From Allofournierella massiliensis (GTDB taxonomy: Bacteria > Bacillota > Clostridia > Oscillospirales > Ruminococcaceae), in the NCBI RefSeq assembly GCF_004345265.1, contig NZ_SLUM01000013.1:42683-106682 (forward strand): 64,000 bases of DNA, read 5' to 3'. The translations under genes were made by a program, and so were the position numbers. The notes under the pieces were generated by a model that did no database searches, was not told where the DNA came from, and was given only the letters and a program-made list of their open reading frames with translations. Below, in pieces: positions 17,523-27,700 of the stretch (position 1 is its first letter; each line of letters starts with the position of its first letter).

Positions 17523-17551
17523 TTGCATCCGCAGCCGAAACGTGCTATGGT
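17523..17551 (+). promoter_or_regulatory. Promoter of the AI-2E family transporter gene
   Basis: TTGCAT, a 17-bp spacer and TATGGT, followed by about 85 nt of leader up to the ATG at 17638. Confidence 0.5.
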
Positions 17552-17637
17552 TAAGGCGATACCGCAGCGGGCCTGCCGGAGAGGCGTGAAATACGGCCCG
17601 TGGGAAGAGAAAAATACATCCGTTTTAGGAGAATCGT

Positions 17638-18843
17638 ATGGAAAATAAAAAATTTCTACGCAATGTGCTGGGCATTGCCACCTTCTGCATCCTGCTCTAC
17701 TGGGGCCTGCAGAACATGGATCAGGTGGCGGGCTTTCTGAGCACGGTGGGCGGCCTGCTGCTGCCCTTCCTGCTGGGCGCTGCCATGGCCTTCATTCTGA
17801 ATGTGCCCATGCGGGCCATCGAGACCCATCTGCCCCAAAAGCTGCAGCGGGCTCACCGGGGAATTTCTCTGGTGCTTACCCTGGCGGCGGTGGTCGGGGT
17901 AGTAATGGTGGTGTCGCTTCTGGTTTTGCCCCAGCTGAAAAACACCGTGCAGACCATCGCAGCCCGGATGCCCGCCTTCTGGGCACAGGCGCAGCAGTGG
18001 GCCAACGAGCTGATGATCCGTTACCCGGAGCTGGCGGACTGGCTGAGTGAGGCCGGGAATCTGAACCTGCGCAATGTGACCCAGCAGGTGATGGACTGGC
18101 TGAAGAATGGCGGACTGGCACTGGTGGGCAACACGGTCACCGCTGCCACCGGTATCATCTCGGGCTTTGTGAATTTCTTTATCGCACTGATCTTTGCCAT
18201 CTACCTGCTGTTCCAGAAGGAGACGCTGAGCCGTCAGGGCCGGATGCTTCTGTTTGCCTGGATGCGCCCCGAGCACGCGGAAAAGGTGCTGGAGGTGGTT
18301 CGCCTGGCCAACAAGACCTTCTCGAACTTTCTGTCCGGCCAGTGCCTGGAGGCCTGCATTCTGGGGGCGCTGTTTGCGGTGGGCATGCTGCTTTTCCGCA
18401 TGCCCTATGTGCTGCTGGTCAGCGTACTGGTGGCGGTCACCGCACTGATTCCGGTGTTCGGCGCCTTCATCGGCTGTTTTGTGGGCGCGTTCCTGATTCT
18501 GATTCAGAACCCCATGCAGGCTGTGGTGTTTGTGATTCTGTTCCTGGTCATCCAGCAGATCGAGGGCAACCTGATCTATCCCCGCGTGGTGGGCGGCTCG
18601 GTGGGCCTGCCCTCGGTGTGGGTGCTGGCCGCGGTTACGCTGGGTGGCAGCATGTTCGGTGTGGTGGGCATGCTGGTGATGATTCCTCTGTGCTCGGTTC
18701 TGTACAGTATGCTGCGCACTGCAACCCGGGAGCGGCTGCGCAGCCGGGGTGTGGAAAAGGCAAAGTACATGCTGGATCCGGCCCAGCCGGGGAAAAAGGC
18801 TGCTGCACAGCCCGCCAAATCCGCAAAGACCGGCAAAAAATAA
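17638..18843 (+). CDS. AI-2E family transporter (PF01594-type permease)
   Basis: This 401-residue membrane protein has the family layout: two N-terminal hydrophobic hairpins, a soluble central segment (about 95-150), then helices ending in the conserved LIPVFGAFIGCFVGAFLIL and QQIEGNLIYPRVVGGSVGLP region, which is the strongest signature. Family members export autoinducer-2 or act as Na+/H+ antiporters, so the substrate is open. The C-terminal tail is Lys/Ala-rich and cytoplasmic. GGAGAA precedes the ATG and a strong terminator follows. Confidence 0.88.
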   Translation: MENKKFLRNVLGIATFCILLYWGLQNMDQVAGFLSTVGGLLLPFLLGAAMAFILNVPMRAIETHLPQKLQRAHRGISLVLTLAAVVGVVMVVSLLVLPQLKNTVQTIAARMPAFWAQAQQWANELMIRYPELADWLSEAGNLNLRNVTQQVMDWLKNGGLALVGNTVTAATGIISGFVNFFIALIFAIYLLFQKETLSRQGRMLLFAWMRPEHAEKVLEVVRLANKTFSNFLSGQCLEACILGALFAVGMLLFRMPYVLLVSVLVAVTALIPVFGAFIGCFVGAFLILIQNPMQAVVFVILFLVIQQIEGNLIYPRVVGGSVGLPSVWVLAAVTLGGSMFGVVGMLVMIPLCSVLYSMLRTATRERLRSRGVEKAKYMLDPAQPGKKAAAQPAKSAKTGKK

Positions 18844-18855
18844 ATCGACAAGGCA

Positions 18856-18896
18856 AAGCGTGCCCGCCCGAAAAATTCGGGCGGGCACGCTTTTGC
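18856..18896 (+). terminator. Terminator of the AI-2E transporter gene
   Basis: A perfect 15-bp stem (18858-18872 with 18876-18890), an AAA loop, then TTTT. Confidence 0.92.
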
Positions 18897-18905
18897 ATAC
18901 AAATG

Positions 18906-18934
18906 AAAAACCGCCGGTCAAAGCCGGCGGTTTT
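18906..18934. terminator. Terminator of trxA
   Basis: The stem AAACCGCCGG with CCGGCGGTTT has T-runs on both strands and lies just past the trxA stop. Confidence 0.85.
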
Positions 18935-18944
18935 GAAAATCGAA

Positions 18945-19256
18945 TTACTTCAGCAGCTCTTCCACAGCGGCCTTGGGCTTCAGGCCCACGCTCTTGTTGG
19001 CAACAACGCCGTCCTTGAATACGATCAGGGTGGGGATGCTCATCACACCGAACTGCATGGCCAGCTCAGGGTTCTCGTCGATGTCGATCTTGCACACCTT
19101 CACCTGACCGGCCTTCTCCTCGGCCAGCTCATCCACGATGGGGGCCATCATGCGGCAGGGGCCACACCAGGTTGCCCAGAAATCCACCAGAACGGGGAGG
19201 TTGCTCTGCAGGACTTCCTGCTCGAAGTTTGCTTTATTTACGGTTACAACGCTCAT
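18945..19256 (-). CDS. trxA: Thioredoxin
   Basis: This 103-residue thioredoxin has the active site WCGPC (about residues 29-33), preceded by PVLVDFWAT, and the cis-proline region SIPTLIVFKDG. It reduces disulfides in cytosolic proteins such as ribonucleotide reductase, using electrons from thioredoxin reductase, which is not in this window. AGGAGTG lies upstream of the ATG. The transcript begins at an extended -10 promoter with a dyad centred near -41, next to a Crp/Fnr gene, which suggests direct activation. Confidence 0.95.
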   Translation of the reverse strand: MSVVTVNKANFEQEVLQSNLPVLVDFWATWCGPCRMMAPIVDELAEEKAGQVKVCKIDIDENPELAMQFGVMSIPTLIVFKDGVVANKSVGLKPKAAVEELLK

Positions 19257-19316
19257 TTCATAACACTCCTTTTTATTCAGGGCCCCGGCGGGCGGGGCGG
19301 TTCATCCATTGGCTTT

Positions 19317-19325
19317 AGTATACCA
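19317..19325 (-). promoter_or_regulatory. Extended -10 promoter of trxA
   Basis: On the minus strand TGG precedes TATACT, with no -35 match, so an activator is likely needed. The predicted start is near 19310. Confidence 0.6.
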
Positions 19326-19342
19326 GCGGCCGAATGGCTTAT

Positions 19343-19359
19343 CCGTGATAAAATCACGG
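19343..19359 (-). promoter_or_regulatory. Crp/Fnr-like dyad upstream of trxA
   Basis: CCGTGAT, three A, ATCACGG is a perfect 7-bp inverted repeat. Its core GTGA...TCAC matches the Crp/Fnr half-site, though the spacing is odd (5 bp between GTGA and TCAC instead of 6). The centre is about 41 bases upstream of the predicted trxA start. Confidence 0.55.
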
Positions 19360-19391
19360 TAAATATACCGAAATGGTGGAAATTTTCCAGT

Positions 19392-20060
19392 TCAGCGCAG
19401 GCTGTCTTTGGCCACAGCGCGCAGCTTGTCCATATCCAGCAGGGTGATGCAGCCCCGGGCAATGAGCACCATTTTTTCGGTCTGGAAATACTTGAGCATC
19501 CGGGTCACCACCTCCCGTGCGCTGCCCAGATGATGGGCAATCTCCTCGTGGGTCAGGCGAAGCTCGGTTGTGTCGTTCAGCTGGGCCTCTCCCACCAGGA
19601 AGGCGGCAAGGCGGCTGTCCAGATGCTTATAGAGGATCTGATCCAGCAGCCACATCACATCGGAAAAGCGGCTGGCAATCAGCTCGGTGGTATAGTTGGC
19701 AACCGGGGCGGATTCCTGCATCAGTTTTTTGTAGACCGGGGCGGGGATGCGGTAGAGCACGCAGTCCTTTTCCGCCTGCACCGAAATGTCGAACTGCAGG
19801 CTGTTCAGCATGCAGTAGGCCGACAGAATGCACACGTCCCGCTCGAACAGGCGGTAGAGGGTGACCTCGCGCCCTTCATCGGAAAAGGAATAGCCCCGCA
19901 GCTGGCCGTGAACAACGATCAGAGGGCCCACACAATCCTCCGAGCCGTTGTGTACCACTTCACCCTTGGTCACATGGTGCAGCGTCACGTTCTGGGCCAG
20001 AAACTGCTGCTGCTCACGGGTGAGCTTGGGCCAGAAGGGAAGGTATTCGTAAAATTCCAT
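19392..20060 (-). CDS. Crp/Fnr family transcriptional regulator
   Basis: The protein (222 residues) has an N-terminal cyclic-nucleotide-binding-like barrel (about 15-125, with KGEVVHNGSEDCVGPLIVVHGQLRGY) and a C-terminal winged helix (about 150-222) with the recognition element LTHEEIAHHLGSAREVVTRML. It lacks the N-terminal cysteine cluster of true FNR, so the signal is not iron-sulphur in the usual way; cysteines at scattered positions could be redox-active. The ATG at 20060 has GGGAGG at good spacing. It lies just upstream of trxA in the same direction. Confidence 0.88.
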   Translation of the reverse strand: MEFYEYLPFWPKLTREQQQFLAQNVTLHHVTKGEVVHNGSEDCVGPLIVVHGQLRGYSFSDEGREVTLYRLFERDVCILSAYCMLNSLQFDISVQAEKDCVLYRIPAPVYKKLMQESAPVANYTTELIASRFSDVMWLLDQILYKHLDSRLAAFLVGEAQLNDTTELRLTHEEIAHHLGSAREVVTRMLKYFQTEKMVLIARGCITLLDMDKLRAVAKDSLR

Positions 20061-20087
20061 CAAAAGGCCTCCCGGGGGTTACAAATT

Positions 20088-20102
20088 TTGGCAAGATGCC
20101 AA
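20088..20102 (-). promoter_or_regulatory. Inverted repeat in the leader of the Crp/Fnr gene
   Basis: TTGGCA, three bases, TGCCAA is a perfect dyad about 20 bases downstream of the predicted start. It could be an operator or a small hairpin. Confidence 0.35.
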
Positions 20103-20120
20103 CCAGAATTCCATAAAACG

Positions 20121-20149
20121 ATTATGCCACAAAACAAAGCGGGATGCAA
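20121..20149 (-). promoter_or_regulatory. Promoter of the Crp/Fnr gene
   Basis: On the minus strand TTGCAT, a 17-bp spacer and CATAAT. Confidence 0.6.
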
Positions 20150-20158
20150 CGCTGCCGG

Positions 20159-20722
20159 TTAAAATGCCAGCAGGCCCAGATGTTCCAGCAGGATCTTGCA
20201 GCCCATCAGCACCAGAACGATGCCGCCGGCCAGTTCCGCACGGGATTTGTAGCGGGCGCCGAACCGATGGCCGATGGCAACGCCCACGGCAGAAAGGCAG
20301 AAGGTGATCACGCCGATGAAGCTGACGGCGGGCACAATGTCCACTGACAGGAAGGCGAAGGTCACGCCCACGGCCAGCGCGTCGATGCTGGTGGCCACCG
20401 CCAGGGGGAGCATGGCGGCGGGGCCAAACTGGCTGTTCAGCTCCTCCGGCTCGGAGCGGGATTCCCGAATCATGTTTCCGCCGATGAATACCAGCAGGGC
20501 AAAGGCAATCCAATGATCCACATTGGTGATGAACTGCTGGAACTGGGTGCCCAGCAGATAACCCACCAGAGGCATCAAAGCCTGGAAGCCGCCGAAGTAC
20601 AGGCCGGTGATGGCCGCATGACGGGGCTTTAATACCGGCAGGCTCAGACCCTTGCAGATGGATACGGCGAAGGCGTCCATGGAAAGGCCCACAGCCAGAA
20701 TAAACAGTTCGATCAGGCTCAT
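20159..20722 (-). CDS. mntP: Manganese efflux pump MntP
   Basis: This 187-residue membrane protein belongs to the MntP family, with six predicted helices in two repeats. Conserved acidic helix residues are seen in the first helix ([18 protein letters not shown]) and in the repeat ([17 protein letters not shown]), both with the typical D-A-x-A-V pattern. It exports Mn2+ and protects from excess. GAGGGAG lies upstream of the ATG. A GC-rich leader of about 90 nt precedes it, but it lacks the conserved yybP-ykoY riboswitch core. Confidence 0.9.
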   Translation of the reverse strand: MSLIELFILAVGLSMDAFAVSICKGLSLPVLKPRHAAITGLYFGGFQALMPLVGYLLGTQFQQFITNVDHWIAFALLVFIGGNMIRESRSEPEELNSQFGPAAMLPLAVATSIDALAVGVTFAFLSVDIVPAVSFIGVITFCLSAVGVAIGHRFGARYKSRAELAGGIVLVLMGCKILLEHLGLLAF

Positions 20723-20821
20723 AAAAGAAAAACTCCCTCACAGAAAATTTGCCCGGCCGGGCAGCGCACAGCTGCGCCCTGGCTGGGGAATGTGCAGCTT
20801 GCAAAAAGCGCAGTAATATTT

Positions 20822-20830
20822 ATTATAACA
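20822..20830 (-). promoter_or_regulatory. Extended -10 promoter of mntP
   Basis: On the minus strand TGT precedes TATAAT. The leader to the ATG is about 93 nt. Confidence 0.55.
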
Positions 20831-20905
20831 TATATTTCTATGGACCTCAGCAGGGCCTCGGGAAAAAGAAAAATAATTTTTTGAAAAATATTTTGAAAAA
20901 AGGGC

Positions 20906-20934
20906 TTGCGTTTTGTAAAACACCGTGCTATAAT
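20906..20934 (+). promoter_or_regulatory. Promoter of the tRNA-Gly/tRNA-Leu unit
   Basis: TTGCGT, a 17-bp spacer and a perfect TATAAT lie about 30 bp ahead of tRNA-Gly. Confidence 0.75.
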
Positions 20935-20964
20935 ACATTTCGCAGCCGACACAAGAGCTGATGC

Positions 20965-21039
20965 GCAGGTGTCGTACAACGGCTAGTACATCAGCCTTCC
21001 AAGCTGAGGACGTGGGTTCGACTCCCATCACCTGCTCCA
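20965..21039 (+). tRNA. tRNA-Gly(TCC)
   Basis: The acceptor stem GCAGGTG pairs with CACCTGC. The anticodon loop CTTCCAA gives TCC. The T-arm GGTTCGACTCC is normal and CCA is encoded. Confidence 0.95.
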
Positions 21040-21092
21040 CAAAGCAGGCAAGGGCCAAGGGCTCCGGCTTGCTGGCTGCAACAACAGAATAT

Positions 21093-21179
21093 GCGGATGT
21101 GGCGGAATTGGCAGACGCGCTAGATTCAGGTTCTAGTGGTAGCGATACCGTGGGGGTTCAAGTCCCTTCATCCGCACCA
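21093..21179 (+). tRNA. tRNA-Leu(CAG)
   Basis: The acceptor GCGGATG pairs with CATCCGC. The anticodon stem CTAGA/TCTAG encloses TTCAGGT, so the anticodon is CAG. A long variable arm marks a class II tRNA, and CCA is encoded. Confidence 0.95.
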
Positions 21180-21208
21180 AAGACCCGGTCATTCGACCGG
21201 GTCTTTTT
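21180..21208 (+). terminator. Terminator of the tRNA-Gly/Leu unit
   Basis: AAGACCCGGTC, loop ATTC, GACCGGGTCTT, then TTT, directly after the tRNA 3' end. Confidence 0.92.
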
Positions 21209-21269
21209 CGTTGTGTCGGCAGGGCGGATCGATGTCTCTGCATCTCTGGCTCGGAAGAAATGGATGAGC

Positions 21270-21310
21270 AGGCCCCGGAAGCGTTTTGCTTCCGGGGCCT
21301 GTTTTCTTTT
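21270..21310 (+). terminator. Second terminator-like hairpin downstream of the tRNAs
   Basis: A perfect 13-bp stem (21270-21282 with 21288-21300) is followed by GTTTTCTTTT. It may back up the first terminator. Confidence 0.6.
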
Positions 21311-21747
21311 GGCATACAGGCATCTTGACCGGTAACACGAAAAGACAGGTGGATGAAAGCGCAAGAAAAATAAAAGGAAAATGCAAAAAGAGAGAAAAAT
21401 CAACCGGATATTTGAGGGGCAAAAGCGGGCAGAGAAAAAGAAAAAACGGATTACGCAGTTTTTCTTAGAACGTATGTTCGACAAAAAAGCAATATTCATA
21501 CCAAACAAAAATCCATTAAAAAAATAGGCGTTTTGATGAAGAAAAATTTCATAATTTACACAAAAGGATGAAAAATTTTTCCATTAAGCCAAAAAGTGGA
21601 AAACGAGATATACATATCAATGAAAAATGCTATCATTGACGAGAAAATCTGTGCAATGTGCAAATAGATGAAGCGGAGAGGAGGAAGGCAAAAAAACGCC
21701 GTTGCGCAAGGAATTAAACGCAGAACAGCGGAAAGGTTAAGGATAGC
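21311..21747 (+). other. AT-rich intergenic region upstream of the sialidase gene
   Basis: About 440 bases without a gene, clearly more AT-rich than the surroundings. It should hold the sialidase promoter and control sites, but no -35/-10 pair stands out; TATCAT near 21630 is the best -10-like element. A weak ribosome site (AAGG) precedes the ATG at 21748. Confidence 0.5.
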
Positions 21748-24700
21748 ATGAAATTGAAGATCAAACGCATGGTGTCGCTGCTGCTGGCAGTTTGTGTGAT
21801 GGCCAGCACGGCGGCCCCTGTTTTTGCGGCAGAGGAACCGCTGCCGGTGCTGGCAGTATCCGGCGCGGATTTGAGCGAAGAAGCCGCACCCGGTGAACTG
21901 CCGGCGTCCACCGAAGCACCAGCACCGGCCGAAACTCCGGTAGCCACCGAAGCACCGGCTTCGGCTGAAACTCCGGCGCCCACCGAAGCACCGGCACCGG
22001 CCGAAACTCCGGCGCCCACCGAAGCGCCGGCACCGGCTGAAACTTCGGCGCCAACCGAAGTACCGGCTTCGACCGGAACCCCGGTACCCACGGAGACTCC
22101 GGCGGACAGTAGTGTGCCCGCGGCAGAGGAAACCCCTGCGGCGGCGCCGGATGAGGTGGACAGAGCGGCCCAGAGCAAAAAGGCCGCGCCTCAGATCCCG
22201 GGCTTTGAACAGTACACCGGCGAAGTCATCGATACCGCCGCCCAGTATCTACTGGTGGCTCAGGATCAGCGGGAAGGCAGCAACGATGTATACGCGCTGT
22301 ATCTGAGCGCGGACGGCGCGTCCGTCGGCCCCGGAGCTCTGAAAGCGAAGGGCGCGGTGACTGCCCAGCTGACCCTGACCGACGGCGCGGTGAGCGCTGC
22401 CTGGCTCAAAAACGGCGAACAGCTTTCGCTGGATCAGCTGCTGCTGGACGTGAAGCAGAACGAGGAGGGCGGCTATGCCTTCTCCAACGCGGCAACCGGC
22501 CAGTGGCTGAAGCTGGACGGCAGCATGACCGCCGGCTCCGAGAACTATCTGGCCGTGGAGAAAAAGGCCGACGGTTCCTATAACCTGTGGAACGCGGCCC
22601 ATAACCGGGTGCTCAGCTTCAACATCAACGGCGACGGCGGCAATTTCACCGGCGCTCAGACCGATTTCTGGGGTCCCCAGTCGGAAACGGCGTACAGCGT
22701 CTACCTGTATGTTCGTCAGGCGGATGAAAGTGCCCCTCAGATTCCCGGCTTTTCGCTGTATACCAGCAGTCAGCTGGATCTGAGCAAGGAATACCTGATT
22801 GTGACCCGGGGCAAGAATGAAGCCTATAAAGACGAGGTGTATGCTCTGTACCTGAGCGACGCGGGCAAGAGCCTGAACCCCGGCGCGCTGAACGGTGCGG
22901 ACGGTACCGTCACCGCAAAGCTGACCCTGACCGACGGCAGTGTGCAGGCCGCCTGGCTGAAGGATGGCAGTCTCCTTTCCATGGAGGATCTGACCCTGGT
23001 GGGCAGCGCCATGGACGACGGCTTCAGCCTGCAGAACGCCAAAAGCGGCAACTATCTGGCGCTGGCGGAAAGCAATATGGTATCGGCTCAGGCGGTAAAG
23101 CTGGGTGTGGTCAAGGCGGGCGACGGCTGGCAGATCAAGGGCGGCAGCCGTGTGCTGGATTTTAACCGCAAAGGCGATACCACCCAGTTCCCCAATCATA
23201 TCACCGATTTCTGGGGCCCCCGCAATCTGGCGGAAGGCAAGAGCTACACCCTCTGGCTCTATGCCCGGGACATCACCCTGAATGAGACGGAACTGAAAAT
23301 CGACGGCTACACCCGGGCTGAGTCTGATACGCTGACCGATGGTGTATATGCTGTGGTGGGCTACGACAATGGCTTCCGCATTCTTTCCACCAGTGGCGAG
23401 AACAACGCAAACGAGGGCCTGCGGGACGACCGGACCGGTAAGCTGACCAATACCAACGAGGCGCTGGCCGGCGCGGAGCTGTCGCTCACCAGCACGAAGG
23501 GTGGGGTGTATCTCACCGCCATGACGCCGGATGGCCCGGTTTATCTGGGCCTGAGCAGCGAGGGCGTATTCCGCAGCGATGCCCCGGTGCTGCTCACCGT
23601 GACGAAGAACGACAACAACACCTATACCATCGGCACCGACGATGGAAAGCTGGCTGTGGAAAACGGCGGCTTTACCACCAGCGAGCAGGGCAGCCCCGTG
23701 CAGCTGTTCCTGAAAAAGACCGAGCAGCCCACGCTGGTGCGCACAAAGGCGGTTGTGGAACAGGGCTATGCGGGCACCAGCCAGCTGGCGGTGACCGGCG
23801 GTACCGAATGGATCTACACCGACGCAGAGGGCGCGCACCCCGCGGCTGTGGAGTGGACTCTGACCGAAAATCCCGACGGCGCGTTCCAGTTGAAAGACGG
23901 TGTGCTCACCGCACGCAAGGCCAGCGGCACCGCTACGGCCGCCGGTAAACTGGTTTATACCGCTGACAAAACGGTGGAGCTGGGCAGCGTTACCCTGACT
24001 GCCTGCGGCCCGCAGAAGGCCATTACCGGCACCACCGAAGGCCAGCCCTTTGTGAATGGCGAACCGGATGGCGGCAACGGCAAGAACTACCGCATCCCCT
24101 CCCTGATCACGCTGGACAACGGCTGGCTGGTGGCTGCGGCGGACATGCGCTGGCAGACCACCGCCGATTCCCCCCAGAACCTGGATACCATCGTGAGCGT
24201 TTCCAGGGACGGCGGCAAGACCTGGAGCTACGAGATCGTAAACTACTTTGACGATCAGGCCAACAGCGCCACCAGCCAGGCCAGCGCCTCCTTCATCGAC
24301 CCCTCCATGGTGCAGGGGCCGGACGGCAAGCTGTACATGGTGGTGGATGCCTGCCCCTCCTACACCGGCCTGATGGGCGGCAACCGGATGGGCAATCAGA
24401 GCAGCGGCTTTGACGAGCAGGACCGCATGCTGGTGGTCCTCGCCAGCGAAAACGGCGATGCTCCCAAGGAAAAGAGCGCCTACACCCACCGGGTGGATCT
24501 GAATGCAGAGCCTTCCCGGGTCACGGTGCAGGGTACCGAGCTGAAGCTGTACCCCATCACCACCGAGAGCGGCGAAGCCACCGGTTATTGGGTGGATGCG
24601 GAGCTGGATCTGTTCCTGTGGGACGGCAAGTCCGATTCCGTGGAAAAGGTCATGCGGGAGCAGCTGGACAGCGGCGAGATGGTGCAGACCAATCTGTTCT

Positions 24701-27700
24701 ACCGCAGCAGCGTCTGGAAGGCCTATCCGGTGTTCTACATCATGCTGCGCAGCGCCGAGATCACGGCGGACGGCCTGGTGTGGAGCGAGCCCACCTTCCT
24801 GAACATCAAATACACCGAAAACGAGCCCTTCACCGGTGTGTGCCCCGGCCGCGGCCTGGTGACCACCGTGCAGGGCAAGCAGCGCATCGTGTTCCCCCTG
24901 TACGATAACGCCACCGGCAACGAGTATGCCAGCGTGATTTACAGCGATGATAACGGTGCAACCTGGACCCGCGGCGCACGGGTGAATAACCTGGCCAGCG
25001 ACGGCAAGACCAGCGAGTCTCAGGTGGTGAACCTGCCGGACGGCGGCATGCGCATTTTCTGCCGCAATCTGGGCGGCCAGATCACCTGCGCGGACAGCTA
25101 CGACGGCGGCGCCACCTGGGGCCAGGCCGTGGCGGATAACGCGCTGAACTATACCTCCAACTGCATGGTGTCCTTCATCAACGCAGCCGGTTATGTGAAG
25201 AGCCCGGAGGGGAAGGTCTACGGCAATCTGGTGCTGGCCTCCTACCCGGCGGGCAACGGCCGCACCGACGGTGTGATCCGCGTTGGCTCTTTGAGCGCAG
25301 ACACCGGAACCGTTACCTGGCTGAACGACGCAGAGGTGGACTTCGCGGGCCGGTATCAGTATTCCTGCCTGACCCAGAAGGGCGGCGACGCGCTGGGTCT
25401 GCTGTTTGAATCCGGCACTGCCGGCCCCGGCAGCACCGAAAACAGCGGTGCAGGCGGCATCTATTACAAGGACCTGACCATCACCGGCATGCTGGGCGAA
25501 GGCTGGAGCTATCTGGCCAGCTACGAAGGCCCGGTGGAGGGCGGCCATTCCGGTGTGACCACCGGCCAGCCCTATATCCCGGACGAGACCGGCGCCAGCC
25601 GCCGGTTCCGCATTCCGGCGATGATCACGCTGGACAACGGCTGGATTCTGACCGCGGCGGACGCCCGCTGGGGCTCCACCATGGACGCCGCCAACAATCT
25701 GGACGGGCTGGTCAGCCTTTCCAGGGACGGCGGCAAGACCTGGGAATGGCAGATGATCAACCATTTTGCCGATTACCCGGACCAGACCCCCGGCGCTTAT
25801 AAAAAGAGCGCGTCCTTCATTGATCCGGCGCTGATCCAGAGTGAGGACGGCACTATTTACATGGTGGTGGACGCCTGCCCGGCCTATTCCGGCCTGCAGA
25901 ACGGCGGCACCGCCGGCAAAGAGAGCACCGGCTTTGATGCAAACGGCAATCTGGTGATTGCAAAGGGCGAAGCCGGCAAGATCGCTTCCACCAAAGCGGC
26001 AGACTATACCTGTTACATCGACGGCAAGGCCCCCCAGACCAAACTCGTGGAAGGCCAGAACCGCACCCTTTATCCCATCAAGGACGCTGCCGGTCAGCTG
26101 ACCGGCGCATGGGTGGACGCAGAGTACAATCTGTACGAGACCAGCGGTGATGCGGTTGTGAAGTCTCTGTGCAAGCAGGAGATCACCGGCAAGACCGTGC
26201 AGAACAATGTGTTCTACAGTCAGTCGGAATGGAAAATCTATCCCACCTTCCACATCTGGCTGCGCACCGGTACCGTGACCGAAACCGGCATTCAGTGGAG
26301 CGAGCCCCAGATTCTGAACGTAAAGCAGCAGGGCGAAGGCTTTGTGGGCGTGTGCCCCGGCCGCGGCCTGACCGTGGAGCTGGGCGAGAACGGTACCGAG
26401 CGGGTGTTGTTCCAGGTCTACGACAATGCCACCGGCCAGGAACGGGCCAGCACCATCTACACCGATGACGGCGGCGCTACCTGGCATCGGGGCGAGCATG
26501 TGACCAACAATGTGGGCAAGACCAGCGAGTCCCAGACCGTGCTTTTGCCGGACGGCGGTATCCGCATGTATTCCCGCAACGACATCGGCTACATCAGCTA
26601 TGCCGACAGCTACGACGGCGGCGTGACCTGGGGCCCCTCCCACAGGGACGAAGATCTGAGCTATGTGGGCAACTGCATGGTCTCCTTCATCAATGTGGAC
26701 GGCGCTCTGGTGGATGCGGACAATAACGTGTACACCAATCTGATCGCGGCCTCCTACCCGAAGGGCAGCGGCCGCAACAACGGCGTGCTGCGCATTGGCA
26801 GTGTGGATGCGGCCACCAATCAGGTGACCTGGCTGAACCCGGCGGAGATCAAATACCCCGGCAGCTATCTGTATTCCTGTCTGACCCAGCTGGAGGGCGA
26901 GAATCTGGGCCTTCTGTATGAAAAGGAGGACACCAGCTACGGCACGGGCTACATCCTGTATGATTCCTTTGCCATGACCAGCCTGCTGGGCGAAGGTTGG
27001 GAATATCTGAGCGAGATTCCCTCTCTGAGCCTTGCTTCCGGCGATCTTGCACTGAACGCAGGCGACAGCGTGCAGCTGAACGCCCAGGCGAAGGGCGAGC
27101 TGCAGGGCAAACTTCAGTGGAGCATTGCAGCGGACGGCGAAACCCAGGTGGCGAAGCTGGACAAGACCGAAACCGCCGTGGACGAAGCGGTGACCCTGAC
27201 CGCACAGGCGGCGGGCAAGGCGACCCTGACCGTGACCGCGCAGGCGGTATGCGAGGACCGGGTACTCACCCTGAGCGACAGCGTGCGGGTGTATGTGTCC
27301 GACGAAAACACCGTGACGGTGCCCGACGAGTTTGAAAACAGCGGCGTCGTGGAGGGCATTGCCCGCAATGACAACGCCCTGCTGAAGGTGCAGACCCCAA
27401 TTGAGGATGGCGTCTATGCCATCGTCTCCGGCGGAAAGGTTCTGTATTCCGCAAAGGATCTGAATCGTGTGGATCAGCTGGCTGTGACCGATCAGGGCGG
27501 CGAACTCAATCCGAACTACGACAAACCCTCCTTTACCATGGACACCCAGACCTGGAAGGTGACCGGAACCGAGCAGGGCTATACTCTGGAGAGCATGGCA
27601 TGGCCGGGCCACTATCTGGCGGTACAGGGCTCCAGCGGTGACGACTGGGCGCCGGTATCCGAACCCCCCACCCGCTTTGCCATCACCGGCAACGGGGAGG

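Noticed and set aside
20723..20830. Possible yybP-ykoY manganese riboswitch before mntP
   Set aside because: The leader is structured and GC-rich but lacks the conserved core sequences of that riboswitch.
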